Shown here: positions 1 to 10,888 of the stretch, one piece after another
Layout: the number at the start of each line of letters is the position of its first letter
Numbering within the stretch: position 1 is the first letter of the stretch
The notes under the pieces: model-generated
Database searches by the model: none
Seen by the model: only the letters and a program-made list of their open reading frames with translations
What the model was told of the DNA's origin: nothing
Position numbers and translations under genes: made by a program
Assembly: GCF_000293785.1 (NCBI RefSeq)
Contig: NZ_AKZI01000105.1
Location: forward strand, 1-57,983
Source of the DNA: Rhodovulum sp. PH10
GTDB lineage: Bacteria; Pseudomonadota; Alphaproteobacteria; Rhizobiales; Xanthobacteraceae
DNA: 57,983 nt
Direction of reading: 5' to 3'

Positions 1-90
1 CCGATATCCCCGATATCGGCATCGCTTTTCTCCTGGCCTCCGGCAGTTCGCGCCGCAACGCAGCCCGCGTCCGAGTTTCCAAACGGGCTC

Positions 91-1080
91 TCAGGTCTTC
101 TTCCCGTAAAGCCCGGCGGCGTCGACCGCGGAGACGGTAAAAAGCTCGGCGGCGCGGGTCGGGTCGGTGGCGGCGATCGAGCCGGGCGCAGCCTGCGCCA
201 CCGCCCCGCTGAGGGCGGCGGCGACGTGCGGGCGCGTGTGCCACAGGTCGGTGATGAAGCGCGACACGCCGGCGCGCGGCGCGTCGCTCTGGAACAGGCC
301 CTCGAAGATCGGCGAATTGGCGTTGCGGGCGGTCGAGGTCTGGTAGGCCGCATCGGCGTACTGCGCCGAATCGAAGCGGCCGCCGGGCGCGCGGGCCGGC
401 GTCTCGCCGGTCGGCACCGAGCCGCCGAGGGCGGCGACCGACTGCAGCGCGCTCGTCCGCGCGGTCTCGAACCGGCCGACCAGCACGCCGTACACCTCGG
501 CGAAGCTGCGGGGTCGTCCGCTGCGCTCGAAGAAGATCGACTGGTTGGCGGCGGCGGCGTTCGGGAAGGCGTCGGCGGCGATGCCGTCCGGCTGCGAGCC
601 CGCCCGCGCGATCAGCTTGGCGGCGCCGCCCGAGCCGAGGAAATGGGCGATGTAGAGCTCGCCGTCGCTCGGCGCGCGGCCGAGCTTGGCTTTCAGCTGC
701 GCGGCGTTGTTCTGGGTGAAGGCGCCGGCCATCGCGGCGTTGGCGGTCGGATCGCTGCGCAGCGCCATGATGGCGCGGTAGCTCGCGGCGTCGGCAACCT
801 GATAGAGGCCGGACGGGCTGCGGGTGATGGCATCGGCATAACGGCCGTAGCCGAGCGACGGCCCCGCCTGCTTCATCATGCCGAGCCAAGTCTGGTCGAT
901 GAACTGAAACAGCCCGGCGGCGGACGAGCTCGACGAGGAGGCGTGCGGGTCGAGATCGGATTCCACCTTTGCGGTGGCGAGAAGATAGGAGAAGCTCGCT
1001 CCGGTCCTCTGTGAGGCGGAGCGGATCGCGTCGTTGACCGCCCATCCGGTGGTCGATGATGCTGCGGCTGGAATGGCCAA
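91..1080 (-). CDS. Lytic transglycosylase (SLT domain), cytosolic-type Rhizobiales family
   Basis: A 329-residue protein whose first 150 residues form an SLT/lysozyme-like fold. Visible signs are the ATAKVESDLDP segment with a likely catalytic Glu near residue 40, followed by the AGLFQFIDQTWLG block typical of SLT transglycosylases. The remainder (about 150-329) is Ala/Ser rich and conserved only in related alphaproteobacteria. No signal peptide or membrane segment is visible, so it may be exported another way, for example with the flagellum; that is inference. The only plausible start in frame is a TTG at 1078-1080, which makes the N-terminus uncertain. It runs alone on the minus strand, divergent from the MaoC gene with about 140 bp between them. 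Confidence 0.85.
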   Translation of the reverse strand: MAIPAAASSTTGWAVNDAIRSASQRTGASFSYLLATAKVESDLDPHASSSSSSAAGLFQFIDQTWLGMMKQAGPSLGYGRYADAITRSPSGLYQVADAASYRAIMALRSDPTANAAMAGAFTQNNAAQLKAKLGRAPSDGELYIAHFLGSGGAAKLIARAGSQPDGIAADAFPNAAAANQSIFFERSGRPRSFAEVYGVLVGRFETARTSALQSVAALGGSVPTGETPARAPGGRFDSAQYADAAYQTSTARNANSPIFEGLFQSDAPRAGVSRFITDLWHTRPHVAAALSGAVAQAAPGSIAATDPTRAAELFTVSAVDAAGLYGKKT

Positions 1081-1222
1081 GGATTCGTCCGCGCGAGGGG
1101 CCGGGATCGGCCTGTGACACCGTTCGAAAGAATGGCGTCATCATGGTAAACAAACGATTAATCCGAGGCGGGACGGCGAGCCCTCGGAGTTCATCGGGTA
1201 GTCCGGAAGGGATTTTGCGGCA

Positions 1223-1708
1223 ATGTCGTATGCAAAGGCGGTCCGGCACGAGCGGGGCGGCGTCTATTTCGAAGACTTCGTGGTCGGCGAGGTGGTGTAT
1301 CATCGGCTGCGGCGCACGGTGACCCAGGCCGACAACGTGCTGTTTTCCAACATGACGCTGAACGCCCAGCCGCTCCATATCGACCGGCACTTCTGCGAGC
1401 ACGAGTCGCCCTGGGGCCAGCCGCTGGTCAACTCGCTGTTCACGCTCGGCCTGATGATCGGCATCGCGGTGACCGATCTCTCGCTCGGCACCACCATCGC
1501 CAATCTCGGCATGACCGACGTGGTGTTTCCCCACCCGGTGTTCGACGGCGACACGCTGCGCGTCACCACCGAGGTGATCAACGCGCGCGAATCGCAGTCG
1601 CGGCCGAACGCCGGGATCGTCGAGTTCCACCACCGCGCCTACAATCAGGACGACAAGCTGGTGGCCGAATGTCGCCGGCAGGCCCTGATGTCGAAGCGTC
1701 CGGCCTGA
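1223..1708 (+). CDS. MaoC-family (R)-specific enoyl-CoA hydratase/dehydratase
   Basis: A single hot-dog domain protein of 161 residues. The motif with Asp/His typical of MaoC hydratases is the segment around residues 45-60 (LNAQPLHIDRHFCEH), followed by GQPLVNSLFTLGL, the usual acyl-CoA pocket helix. Family members hydrate or dehydrate acyl-CoA esters. The start at 1223 is preceded by GGAAGGG. The CitE-like lyase begins 14 bp after its stop, so the two are almost certainly co-transcribed; this pairing is common in Rhizobiales and suggests a branched or dicarboxylic acyl-CoA pathway. The exact substrate cannot be read from the sequence. Confidence 0.88.
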   Translation: MSYAKAVRHERGGVYFEDFVVGEVVYHRLRRTVTQADNVLFSNMTLNAQPLHIDRHFCEHESPWGQPLVNSLFTLGLMIGIAVTDLSLGTTIANLGMTDVVFPHPVFDGDTLRVTTEVINARESQSRPNAGIVEFHHRAYNQDDKLVAECRRQALMSKRPA

Positions 1709-1722
1709 AGAACGGGTGTCCC

Positions 1723-2604
1723 ATGCGATCGCTGCTGTTCGTCCCCGCCGATTCCGAGAAGAAGCTCGCCCGGGCCATGGAGTCCGGCGCCGACGCGCTG
1801 ATCGTCGACCTCGAGGATTCGATCTCCGCCGAGCACAAGGCGCAGGCCCGCGCCGCCGCCGCCGAGTTCTTGGGCACCGTCGCCGCCTGGCCGGCGCGGC
1901 CACGGCTGATCGTGCGGATCAACGGCCTTTCGACCGGCCTGACCGACGCCGACCTCGACGCGGTGATCCCCGCAAAGCCCGACATGGTGATGCTGCCGAA
2001 GGCCGAGGGCGGCCCCTCGGTGATGCATCTCGACGCGAAGCTCGCCGTGCGCGAGGCGATCGGCGGGCTGCCGGACGGCGCGGTGAAGGTGGTGGCGCTC
2101 GCCACCGAGACCGCCCAGTCGCTGTTCGTCGCCGGCACCTATCGCGGCTCGAGCCAAAGGCTGGCCGGCCTCACCTGGGGCCCGGAGGATCTCTCCGCCG
2201 AGCTCGGCGCCGAGGCCAACCGCGACGCCGACGGGCGCTTCCTCGACCCCTACCGGTTCGCCCGCACGCTGTGCCTCGCCGCCGCCGCGGCCGCCCAGGT
2301 GCAGGCGATCGACACGGTGACGATCGACTTCCGCAACGAGGCGGCGATGCGCCGCGAATGCGAGGACGGCCGCCGCGACGGATTTACCGGCAAGCTCGCG
2401 ATTCACCCGGCGCAGGTGCCGGTGATCAACGCGGTGTTCACCCCGACCGCCGAGGCGATCGCCCGCGCCCAGGCGGTGGTCGACGCCTTCGCCGCAGAAC
2501 CCGGCGCCGGCGTGGTGGCGATCGACGGCACGATGGTCGACCGCCCTCACCTCGCCCGCGCCCAGGCGCTTCTGGAGCGCGCCAAGGCTTTTGCCGAGGG
2601 GTGA
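1723..2604 (+). CDS. CitE-like CoA ester lyase (HpcH/HpaI aldolase superfamily)
   Basis: A 293-residue TIM-barrel lyase. It starts with RSLLFVPADSEKK and has the acidic DLEDSIS motif near residue 40 (Mg binding), RINGLST (CoA/acid binding) and LPKAEG, with the C-terminal IHPAQV motif of malyl-CoA/citramalyl-CoA lyases. Family enzymes cleave or condense malyl-, citramalyl- or beta-methylmalyl-CoA. I chose ATG 1723 because the protein begins exactly where CitE homologues do; an ATG at 1669 would overlap the MaoC gene and add 18 residues with no family similarity. It forms a two-gene operon with the MaoC hydratase, and the substrate is unknown. Confidence 0.88.
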   Translation: MRSLLFVPADSEKKLARAMESGADALIVDLEDSISAEHKAQARAAAAEFLGTVAAWPARPRLIVRINGLSTGLTDADLDAVIPAKPDMVMLPKAEGGPSVMHLDAKLAVREAIGGLPDGAVKVVALATETAQSLFVAGTYRGSSQRLAGLTWGPEDLSAELGAEANRDADGRFLDPYRFARTLCLAAAAAAQVQAIDTVTIDFRNEAAMRRECEDGRRDGFTGKLAIHPAQVPVINAVFTPTAEAIARAQAVVDAFAAEPGAGVVAIDGTMVDRPHLARAQALLERAKAFAEG

Positions 2605-2637
2605 CGAGGATCGAAATCCGGCCCGGCGAGGCGGCCC

Positions 2638-2886
2638 GTGAAAACGACCCGATATTTCGAGGAGCAGGTTCTCCGGAAGCGCCCCTATCTCCGTCGCGAA
2701 TGGTGCCTCGAGGTGCTCGCCTCACCGATCCGCCGTAAAGTTCAAGAAGATGGGCGGATTCGGCTGTGGGGCCGGATCGTCGCGGACGACGGCCGAACCC
2801 GCTTTCTCCGGGTCGTGATCCTCGAGGACTCGGAAACGATCCACAATGCTTTCTTCGATCGCGCTTTCCGCGAGGACGACCAATGA
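2638..2886 (+). CDS. Small toxin-like protein (DUF4258-like), partner of DUF2283
   Basis: An 82-residue basic protein beginning at GTG 2638. It contains RREWCLEVLASP, a central GRIRLWGRI strand and a terminal ILEDSETIHNAFFDR block. This layout matches the small proteins that sit directly upstream of DUF2283 genes in cyanobacteria and proteobacteria and that are often listed as putative toxin-antitoxin pairs. The stop codon overlaps the next start in an ATGA junction, so translation is coupled. Toxicity is not shown for this family as far as I know; the call rests on size, composition and gene pairing. Confidence 0.7.
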   Translation: MKTTRYFEEQVLRKRPYLRREWCLEVLASPIRRKVQEDGRIRLWGRIVADDGRTRFLRVVILEDSETIHNAFFDRAFREDDQ

Positions 2887-3095
2887 AGCTGCACTACTAT
2901 CCCGAGACCGACAGCCTCTATATCGAGCTGAAGAGCGCGCCGGGCACGCAAACGCGGGAGATCGTCGAGGGCTTGGTGGTCGACCTCGACGCCAATGGCG
3001 ACGTGGTCGGCTTCGACATCGACCACGCCTCGCGCAAGCTCGACCTGTCGAGGATCGAAACGATCGCCTTGCCGCCTGCGACCGCTGCCGAATGA
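2883..3095 (+). CDS. DUF2283 domain protein, antitoxin-like
   Basis: A 70-residue acidic protein with the DUF2283 pattern: an N-terminal KLHYYPETDSLYIEL strand pair, then VDLDANGDVVGFDIDHAS. I start it at ATG 2883, four bases inside the upstream gene (ATGA), because this is where the domain begins; a longer frame from 2766 lies wholly inside the upstream gene and is not credible. The acidic protein following a basic partner fits the antitoxin role by analogy, but no activity has been demonstrated. It ends 37 bp before the isochorismatase gene. Confidence 0.75.
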   Translation: MKLHYYPETDSLYIELKSAPGTQTREIVEGLVVDLDANGDVVGFDIDHASRKLDLSRIETIALPPATAAE

Positions 3096-3132
3096 GCGAC
3101 GGACCGCGACGCCGACATTTTGGGGAAGCACC

Positions 3133-3666
3133 ATGCCGGTGATCGATCCGCGCCGCACCACGCTGCTGGTGATCGACTTTCAGGACAGACTGATGCCGGC
3201 GATCGAGGCCGGCGAGGTTTTGGTGGAGAATGCGCGGCGGCTGCTCGCGGCGGCGGAGACACTGGACATTCCGGTGGTGGTCACCGAGCAGAACGCCAAG
3301 GGGCTCGGGGCGACCGTGGCGGCGCTGCCGATCGACCGCGCGCGGCTCGTTCCCAAGATGACCTTCGACGCGGTGCGGGCGCCGGGCTTCCTCGACGGCA
3401 TCCCGGAAGACCATGCGCTGGTGGTGGCGGGGTGCGAGGCGCATGTCTGCGTCTGCCAGACGGTGCTGGCGCTGCGCGCCACTGGGAGGACCGTCCACGT
3501 GGTGCGCGACGCGGTCGGCTCGCGGAAAGCCGAGAGCAAGGAGACGGCGCTCGCCCGCATGGCCCGGCACGGCGCCGACGTCGTCACCACCGAAATGGTG
3601 GTGTTCGAGTGGCTGGAAACGGCCGAGCACCCGCGCTTCCGTGAGATGGTGCGGCTGATCAAGTGA
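3133..3666 (+). CDS. Isochorismatase-family cysteine hydrolase
   Basis: A 177-residue protein of the isochorismatase/nicotinamidase superfamily. The catalytic triad is visible as Asp15 (VIDFQDRL), Lys75 (PKMTFDA) and Cys101 (VVAGCEAHVC). It is the short YcaC-like type, without the metal-binding insert of true nicotinamidases, so the substrate is uncertain. The start at ATG 3133 puts VIDFQD at the expected distance from the N-terminus. It is read in the same direction as the TA-like pair but has no obvious functional link to it, and it converges on the CrtA-like gene with only 19 bp between stops. Confidence 0.85.
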   Translation: MPVIDPRRTTLLVIDFQDRLMPAIEAGEVLVENARRLLAAAETLDIPVVVTEQNAKGLGATVAALPIDRARLVPKMTFDAVRAPGFLDGIPEDHALVVAGCEAHVCVCQTVLALRATGRTVHVVRDAVGSRKAESKETALARMARHGADVVTTEMVVFEWLETAEHPRFREMVRLIK

Positions 3667-3685
3667 CGCACGGCGCGCGAGGTGC

Positions 3686-4429
3686 TCACACCGCGACCCG
3701 CTCGACCGCGCTGTCCGCCGCGAGATTTTCGGCGATTTGCGCGAGCCGGGGATAATTCGATAGATCACCCTCGATCGCCTCGATCTCGAACCGCACGAAC
3801 ATCGATTCCGGCAACCAGGCGTCCTTTTGCGATTCGCGGGCGACCACCGGATGGCGCCCGTGGCGATAGGCGAAGGCCCGCATCGCCCCGAAATTCTCCC
3901 AAATGCTGAAGGTCGCGAGCTGCAGCAACGGGTGATCGCCGACGCCGATGTGCCAGAGACAGCCTTCGGCCTCGCCGAGCGAGCGATCGACCTCCGGCAC
4001 CCGCCGCCAGAAGGCGCGCGCCCGACCCGGCGCCACCCGCGCATTGGTGAGCACGGCGAACGGGCCGTCACCCATCCGCCGGCCGGAATAGGCGAACATC
4101 GGATCGCCGTTCCAGGTGCCGTGGCCGGTCGCCGGGCGCAGCACGACGTGCACCGCCTCGATGCTCGGGCCCGCCGCCCAGCGCCACAGCCGGGTGCGCT
4201 TGAGCGCGTCGAAGCCGTCGGGCTCGGCCGGCAGGCTCATCACGCAGTAACGCGAAAAGTCGGGAACGATCGAGAAGCCGTTGCCGCTGCCGCAGCCCAT
4301 CAGCCGCAGATGGCCGGCCGGCCCGGTTCGCCCGCCGACCGCCCGCTGAAACCCCATCAGCAGGAACGAGGCATAGGCGTGGCTGCGGCGATAGCGGAAA
4401 AAGCTGAACACCACCCGGCTGGCATGCAT
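3686..4429 (-). CDS. CrtA-like spheroidene monooxygenase family protein
   Basis: A 247-residue protein resembling spheroidene monooxygenase (CrtA), the heme enzyme that adds keto groups to acyclic carotenoids in purple bacteria. The central block around residues 95-200 ([58 protein letters not shown]) matches the CrtA fold, an ABM-dimer-like monooxygenase domain. No other crt gene lies in the window, and CrtA-like proteins also occur in non-phototrophs, so the carotenoid role is an assumption. It is divergent from panD (139 bp between starts). No clear ribosome binding site is seen. Confidence 0.7.
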   Translation of the reverse strand: MHASRVVFSFFRYRRSHAYASFLLMGFQRAVGGRTGPAGHLRLMGCGSGNGFSIVPDFSRYCVMSLPAEPDGFDALKRTRLWRWAAGPSIEAVHVVLRPATGHGTWNGDPMFAYSGRRMGDGPFAVLTNARVAPGRARAFWRRVPEVDRSLGEAEGCLWHIGVGDHPLLQLATFSIWENFGAMRAFAYRHGRHPVVARESQKDAWLPESMFVRFEIEAIEGDLSNYPRLAQIAENLAADSAVERVAV

Positions 4430-4568
4430 GGCGAGCGACCGATCCCCGAAACACCCTCGAAAACGTCCGGCGACGGCCAGGCGTTCCCGACGGGCGGATC
4501 ATCCCACCACCGCGAGCGGACGCGCGGCGGGTGTTGGCACGGGATCGAAAATCTGCCAAAGGATCGGC

Positions 4569-4958
4569 ATGCACATCCGGATGTTCTGGTCGAAAATTCA
4601 CCGCGCGACGATCACGCACGCCGACCTCCATTACGAGGGCAGCTGCACCATCGACGCCGACCTGATGGACGCGGCGAAAATCGTGACCAATCAGGAGCTT
4701 CACGTCTGGAACGTGACGCGCGGCACGCGCCTCGTGACCTATGCGATCGAGGGCGAGCGGGGCTCCGGCGTGATCTGCATGAACGGGGCGGCGGCGCACC
4801 TGAACGCGCCGGGCGAGCTGGTCATCCTCGCCACCTACTGCGACATGACGCCCGAGGAGGCCAAGCGCCACATCCCGACCGTGGTGCAGGTGGACGCCGA
4901 GAACCGCATCGCCCATATCCGCGACGAGCTGCCCGGCCCAGCGCTGCGGGCGATCTGA
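4569..4958 (+). CDS. panD: Aspartate 1-decarboxylase proenzyme
   Basis: PanD makes beta-alanine from L-aspartate for pantothenate and CoA synthesis. The protein is 129 residues. Autocatalytic cleavage between Gly24 and Ser25 to create the pyruvoyl group is predicted from the YEGSC motif; starting at ATG 4569 places this serine at residue 25, the same position as in E. coli, which decides the start. Tyr58-region and NGAAAH motifs, which build the active site, are present. AAAGGAT upstream can serve as the ribosome binding site. It is a lone gene, as panD often is in alphaproteobacteria. Confidence 0.95.
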   Translation: MHIRMFWSKIHRATITHADLHYEGSCTIDADLMDAAKIVTNQELHVWNVTRGTRLVTYAIEGERGSGVICMNGAAAHLNAPGELVILATYCDMTPEEAKRHIPTVVQVDAENRIAHIRDELPGPALRAI

Positions 4959-4980
4959 CGACGCAGGGCGCCCCGATGCC

Positions 4981-5120
4981 GTAGGGTGCGCGACGCGCAG
5001 CGTGCGCACCGGTTTTTTCGCGGCAGCCGACACGGTGCGCGCGGCGCGATGCGACTTCGCGCACCCGACCGGCACGCATCCTACCGGCGAAGTCGGCGGA
5101 ACACGCTTCGCTATTCCGCC
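4981..5120. repeat. Dispersed palindromic intergenic repeat (GTAGG...CCTAC plus GGCGGA...TCCGCC)
   Basis: Between panD and gyrA lies a sequence with outer arms GTAGG (4981) and CCTAC (5080-5084) and many internal GTGCGC/GCGCAC matches. A second hairpin, GGCGGA (5095-5100) to TCCGCC (5115-5120), follows. Elements of this style, carrying the words 'cgcttcgct' and 'gcgcaccc', are scattered through Rhizobiales genomes. The whole panD-gyrA gap is occupied by it. Confidence 0.6.
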
Positions 5121-5131
5121 GGACCGCCCGA

Positions 5132-8035
<2,904 letters not shown>

Positions 8036-8185
8036 CCGCTACGGGCGAGATTTCACCTACAGCCGCAATAATTTAGTTACGTCATAGATAGAGATTCAAG
8101 CTCGCCGCAGATCGCGCAGTTGTTATTTTACCTTCCGCTCGGCCTGGTTGATGCTGCTTTTCGATCACAGTGGCGGGGTGGCATC

Positions 8186-9283
8186 ATGGAAACCGATCCG
8201 AATGTCGCAAAACGCAGTCGCTGCACAGAGGTGCTTCTTTCTATAGAGCGCGAAGGTGAGCGGTACCGCATCCAGGGCGACGACCTCGAGGTCATAGGCT
8301 CGAAACTCCGCGGGAAACCTCAATTCTCAGTCTTCAACAGCGTGATCATTCCCATCATCGTTGCAACTTTGACCGTTTTTGTAACAGGAACGTTTCAATT
8401 AGTTAGTTGGATTAATTCCGTCCGCGTCCAGCACGCAGCCGACATCGCTACGGCAGCCATGAAAACCTCTGAACGAGTAATAAGCACAATAGGACAGCGC
8501 CAATATGCGACTTTCACCTTTCTGCCCTCCTTGCGGGAATTGATCGCTCCGGACGCCCCTACGCACCCTGCCATGAACGGCATGCCTCCAACGCGACCAG
8601 GCGCGTCCTCGGCTCTGTCGTGGGAATCGCAGATTCCAAAAACCGCCATAAAAGCCGCTGATGACGCTGGCGAACTGAGAGAACTCGAACTTCTGCTGAT
8701 AAAAACGAGGCACGATCAGTATTACGACCGACTCAAACAATGGAACGAAAACATTGAACAACTTCTGACTGATGTCGACTATACGCTTGATCGACCGATA
8801 TTTTCCGACGCAACAGGCATCCCGGAAGGGCTCCATAAGGGATTTGCTACCTACTTTGACCTAATTAGCGGAACTGACAAGAACAACCGTCCCACCGCAA
8901 TCGGCGGCCTCGATTGCACACTGTCTTTGACCGACGAATTGAGACGCCTAGGCCTAAATGAAAATAGTCTGAAATTGCGACTCGTCGGAATAAACTACTG
9001 CTTCATTCGTCTTAATGCATTGATCGACAACGCAAAAACGAAACGAGACTGGAACGATTCTCTTTACGACGACGTTGTTGAACGATTGAGCAGCATCCGA
9101 ACAATGGCGAGCGAACTTCACTGTTACGCACTACATCGGGTGGATTATTACGAAAACAAGAAAGAAGAAGCAATCCTGAGCCCGCGAACGCTCGTGCGAT
9201 GGCTTAACGGCCGAGGCGGGGAAGCGCGCGATCATTTCAGTGCCACGACACGCCTCTGCTCGCCATACAATCGTCCGACTTGA
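8186..9283 (+). CDS. AT-rich orphan membrane protein, unknown family
   Basis: A 365-residue protein I do not recognise. A cytosolic N-terminus (1-35) leads into one strong transmembrane helix (about 48-70, SVIIPIIVATLTVFVTGTF), followed by a long soluble, charged and probably helical region with several Tyr/Asn-rich stretches and no Walker, nuclease or protease motif that I can see. ATG 8186 is chosen because GGGGTGG lies just upstream; a frame-open ATG at 8120 would add 22 residues. Base and codon use differ sharply from the neighbours: AAA, GAA, ATA, TTA-type codons are frequent, whereas flanking genes use almost only G/C at third positions. Likely acquired by transfer; no mobility gene accompanies it. 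Confidence 0.75.
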   Translation: METDPNVAKRSRCTEVLLSIEREGERYRIQGDDLEVIGSKLRGKPQFSVFNSVIIPIIVATLTVFVTGTFQLVSWINSVRVQHAADIATAAMKTSERVISTIGQRQYATFTFLPSLRELIAPDAPTHPAMNGMPPTRPGASSALSWESQIPKTAIKAADDAGELRELELLLIKTRHDQYYDRLKQWNENIEQLLTDVDYTLDRPIFSDATGIPEGLHKGFATYFDLISGTDKNNRPTAIGGLDCTLSLTDELRRLGLNENSLKLRLVGINYCFIRLNALIDNAKTKRDWNDSLYDDVVERLSSIRTMASELHCYALHRVDYYENKKEEAILSPRTLVRWLNGRGGEARDHFSATTRLCSPYNRPT

Positions 9284-9350
9284 TGTTCCCCGGAACTTCA
9301 TCCTGTGCCCCTGGACATTGGATGAAGTAAACTATCAAGCAAAGGCAGAG

Positions 9351-9386
9351 CGAGCCGGCAGAGTGATTCCGCCGGCTCGGCTTCTT
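9351..9386 (+). terminator. Hairpin between the AT-rich orphan and atoA, probable bidirectional terminator
   Basis: Nine-base perfect arms CGAGCCGGC (9351-9359) and GCCGGCTCG (9371-9379) with an 11-nt loop, followed by GCTTCTT. It lies between convergent genes. The U-tract is weak. Confidence 0.5.
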
Positions 9387-9419
9387 GCAAAATAATGTCG
9401 CTGATCGTGGTGCTCCCCG

Positions 9420-10085
9420 TCAGGCGCCGCCGACGCCGAGCTTCATCTCCGGCACCTCGCCCTCGACCACCAGCTTTGCGGTGGTGGCGGCGACGATCTG
9501 CTCGAGGGTGACGCCGGGCGCCCGCTCGCGCAGCACGAGGCCCGCGTCGGTCGGCTCGATCACCGCCATGTCGGTGACGATCAGGCTGACGCGGCGGATC
9601 GAGGTGAGCGGCAGCGTGCATTTCGGCACGATCTTCGGCGCGCCCTTGGCGGTGTGGTTCATCGCCACGATCACGCGGCGGGCGCCGGTGACGAGGTCCA
9701 TCGCACCGCCCATGCCCGGCACCATCTTGCCCGGCACCACCCAGTTGGCGAGCATGCCCTCCTCGTCGACCTGCAGGGCGCCGAGCACGGTCGCCTCGAG
9801 GTGGCCGCCGCGGATCAGGCCGAACGACACCGCGCTGTCGATGGTCGCCGCACCCGGGATCGCCGAGACGGTGTTGCCGCCGGCGTCGGTCAGCTCGGGG
9901 TCGTCCATGCCCTCCGGCGGCTTGGCGGCGAGACCGACGATGCCGTTCTCGGATTCGAACAGGATGCCGGCCGCCGGATCGATGTAGCGGGCGACGCCGG
10001 TCGGCAGGCCGATGCCGAGATTGACCAGCGTGTTCGGCTTCAGCTCCAGGGCGACGCGGCGCTGGATGATTTCTTCGGGTTTCAT
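9420..10085 (-). CDS. atoA: Acetoacetate/3-oxoacid CoA-transferase, subunit B (beta)
   Basis: The 221-residue beta subunit transfers CoA from a donor acyl-CoA to acetoacetate. The catalytic glutamate is Glu46 in the SENG motif, preceded by the oxyanion loop GIGLPTGVA. Long stretches (ALQVDEEGMLANWVVPGK, GAMDLVTGARRVIVAM) are close to E. coli AtoA. ATG 10085 overlaps the last base of the alpha-subunit stop (TGATG), which fixes the start and indicates translational coupling. A longer frame upstream is only the shadow of the partner gene. With bdhA and the permease it makes a ketone-body utilisation set. Confidence 0.93.
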   Translation of the reverse strand: MKPEEIIQRRVALELKPNTLVNLGIGLPTGVARYIDPAAGILFESENGIVGLAAKPPEGMDDPELTDAGGNTVSAIPGAATIDSAVSFGLIRGGHLEATVLGALQVDEEGMLANWVVPGKMVPGMGGAMDLVTGARRVIVAMNHTAKGAPKIVPKCTLPLTSIRRVSLIVTDMAVIEPTDAGLVLRERAPGVTLEQIVAATTAKLVVEGEVPEMKLGVGGA

Positions 10086-10738
10086 CAGGCGGCCCTCTCG
10101 ATGAGATAGTCGACGATCACGCCGGGCGTTTTCACGATGTCGGGGGGGATCATGCCGACGGGAAGGATTTCGCGCGATTCCGCAATCACCGTCTCGGCGG
10201 CCATCGCCATGATCGGATTGAAGTTGGTCGCGGTGAGCTGATACTGCAGATTGCCGATGTAATCGGCCTGATCGGCGGCGATCAGCGCGAAGTCGGCCTT
10301 GAGCGGGCTCGCCAGCACCCACTGCTCGCCGTCGATGTCGATGGTGCGCTGGCCTTCCGCGGCGATGGTGCCGAGGCCGGTCTTGGTGAGCACGCCGCCG
10401 AGGCCGTAGCCGCCGGCGCGGATGCGCTCGACCAGCGTGCCCTGCGGCACCAGCTCGACGTCGATCTCGCCGGCGATCATGCCCTTCTGCGTCTCGGGAT
10501 TGAGGCCGATGTGCGAGGCGATCAGCCGCGACACCGCGCCGGCGCGGATCAGCTTGCCGATCGCGTAGCCCGGGCGCGCCGTGTCGTTGGCGATGACGGT
10601 GAAGTTGCGCTTGCCGGAGGCCGCGAGCGCGTCGAGCAGACGGTGCGGCGAGCCGACGCCCATGAAGCCGCCGATCATCAGGCTGGCTCCGTCGGGAATC
10701 AGATTGACGGCGTCTTCGGGTTTGAGATGCGGTTTCAT
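10085..10738 (-). CDS. atoD: Acetoacetate/3-oxoacid CoA-transferase, subunit A (alpha)
   Basis: The 217-residue alpha subunit, with the CoA-binding GGFMGVGSP loop near residue 20, IANDTARPGYAIGKLI, and VLVPQGTL-type segments that are nearly identical to E. coli AtoD. The start at 10738 places MKPHLKPEDAV at the expected N-terminus; the upstream in-frame extension is non-conserved. It lies 150 bp downstream of bdhA on the same strand and is coupled to atoA through a TGATG junction. The resulting acetoacetyl-CoA can feed thiolase and the TCA cycle. Confidence 0.93.
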   Translation of the reverse strand: MKPHLKPEDAVNLIPDGASLMIGGFMGVGSPHRLLDALAASGKRNFTVIANDTARPGYAIGKLIRAGAVSRLIASHIGLNPETQKGMIAGEIDVELVPQGTLVERIRAGGYGLGGVLTKTGLGTIAAEGQRTIDIDGEQWVLASPLKADFALIAADQADYIGNLQYQLTATNFNPIMAMAAETVIAESREILPVGMIPPDIVKTPGVIVDYLIERAA

Positions 10739-10888
10739 GGACCCCTGTCCTTCGAGGTGAGGCGTGCCGCGCGCGGGCGCATCGCCGGTGTCGAAAAGCA
10801 CGGAACGGCCGCGCCCGGATCGGTACTTCACCGCGGATGTGACGATCCGATCCGGGATTTGCTGCGGCGGCGCTCCGAGAAAATCACG

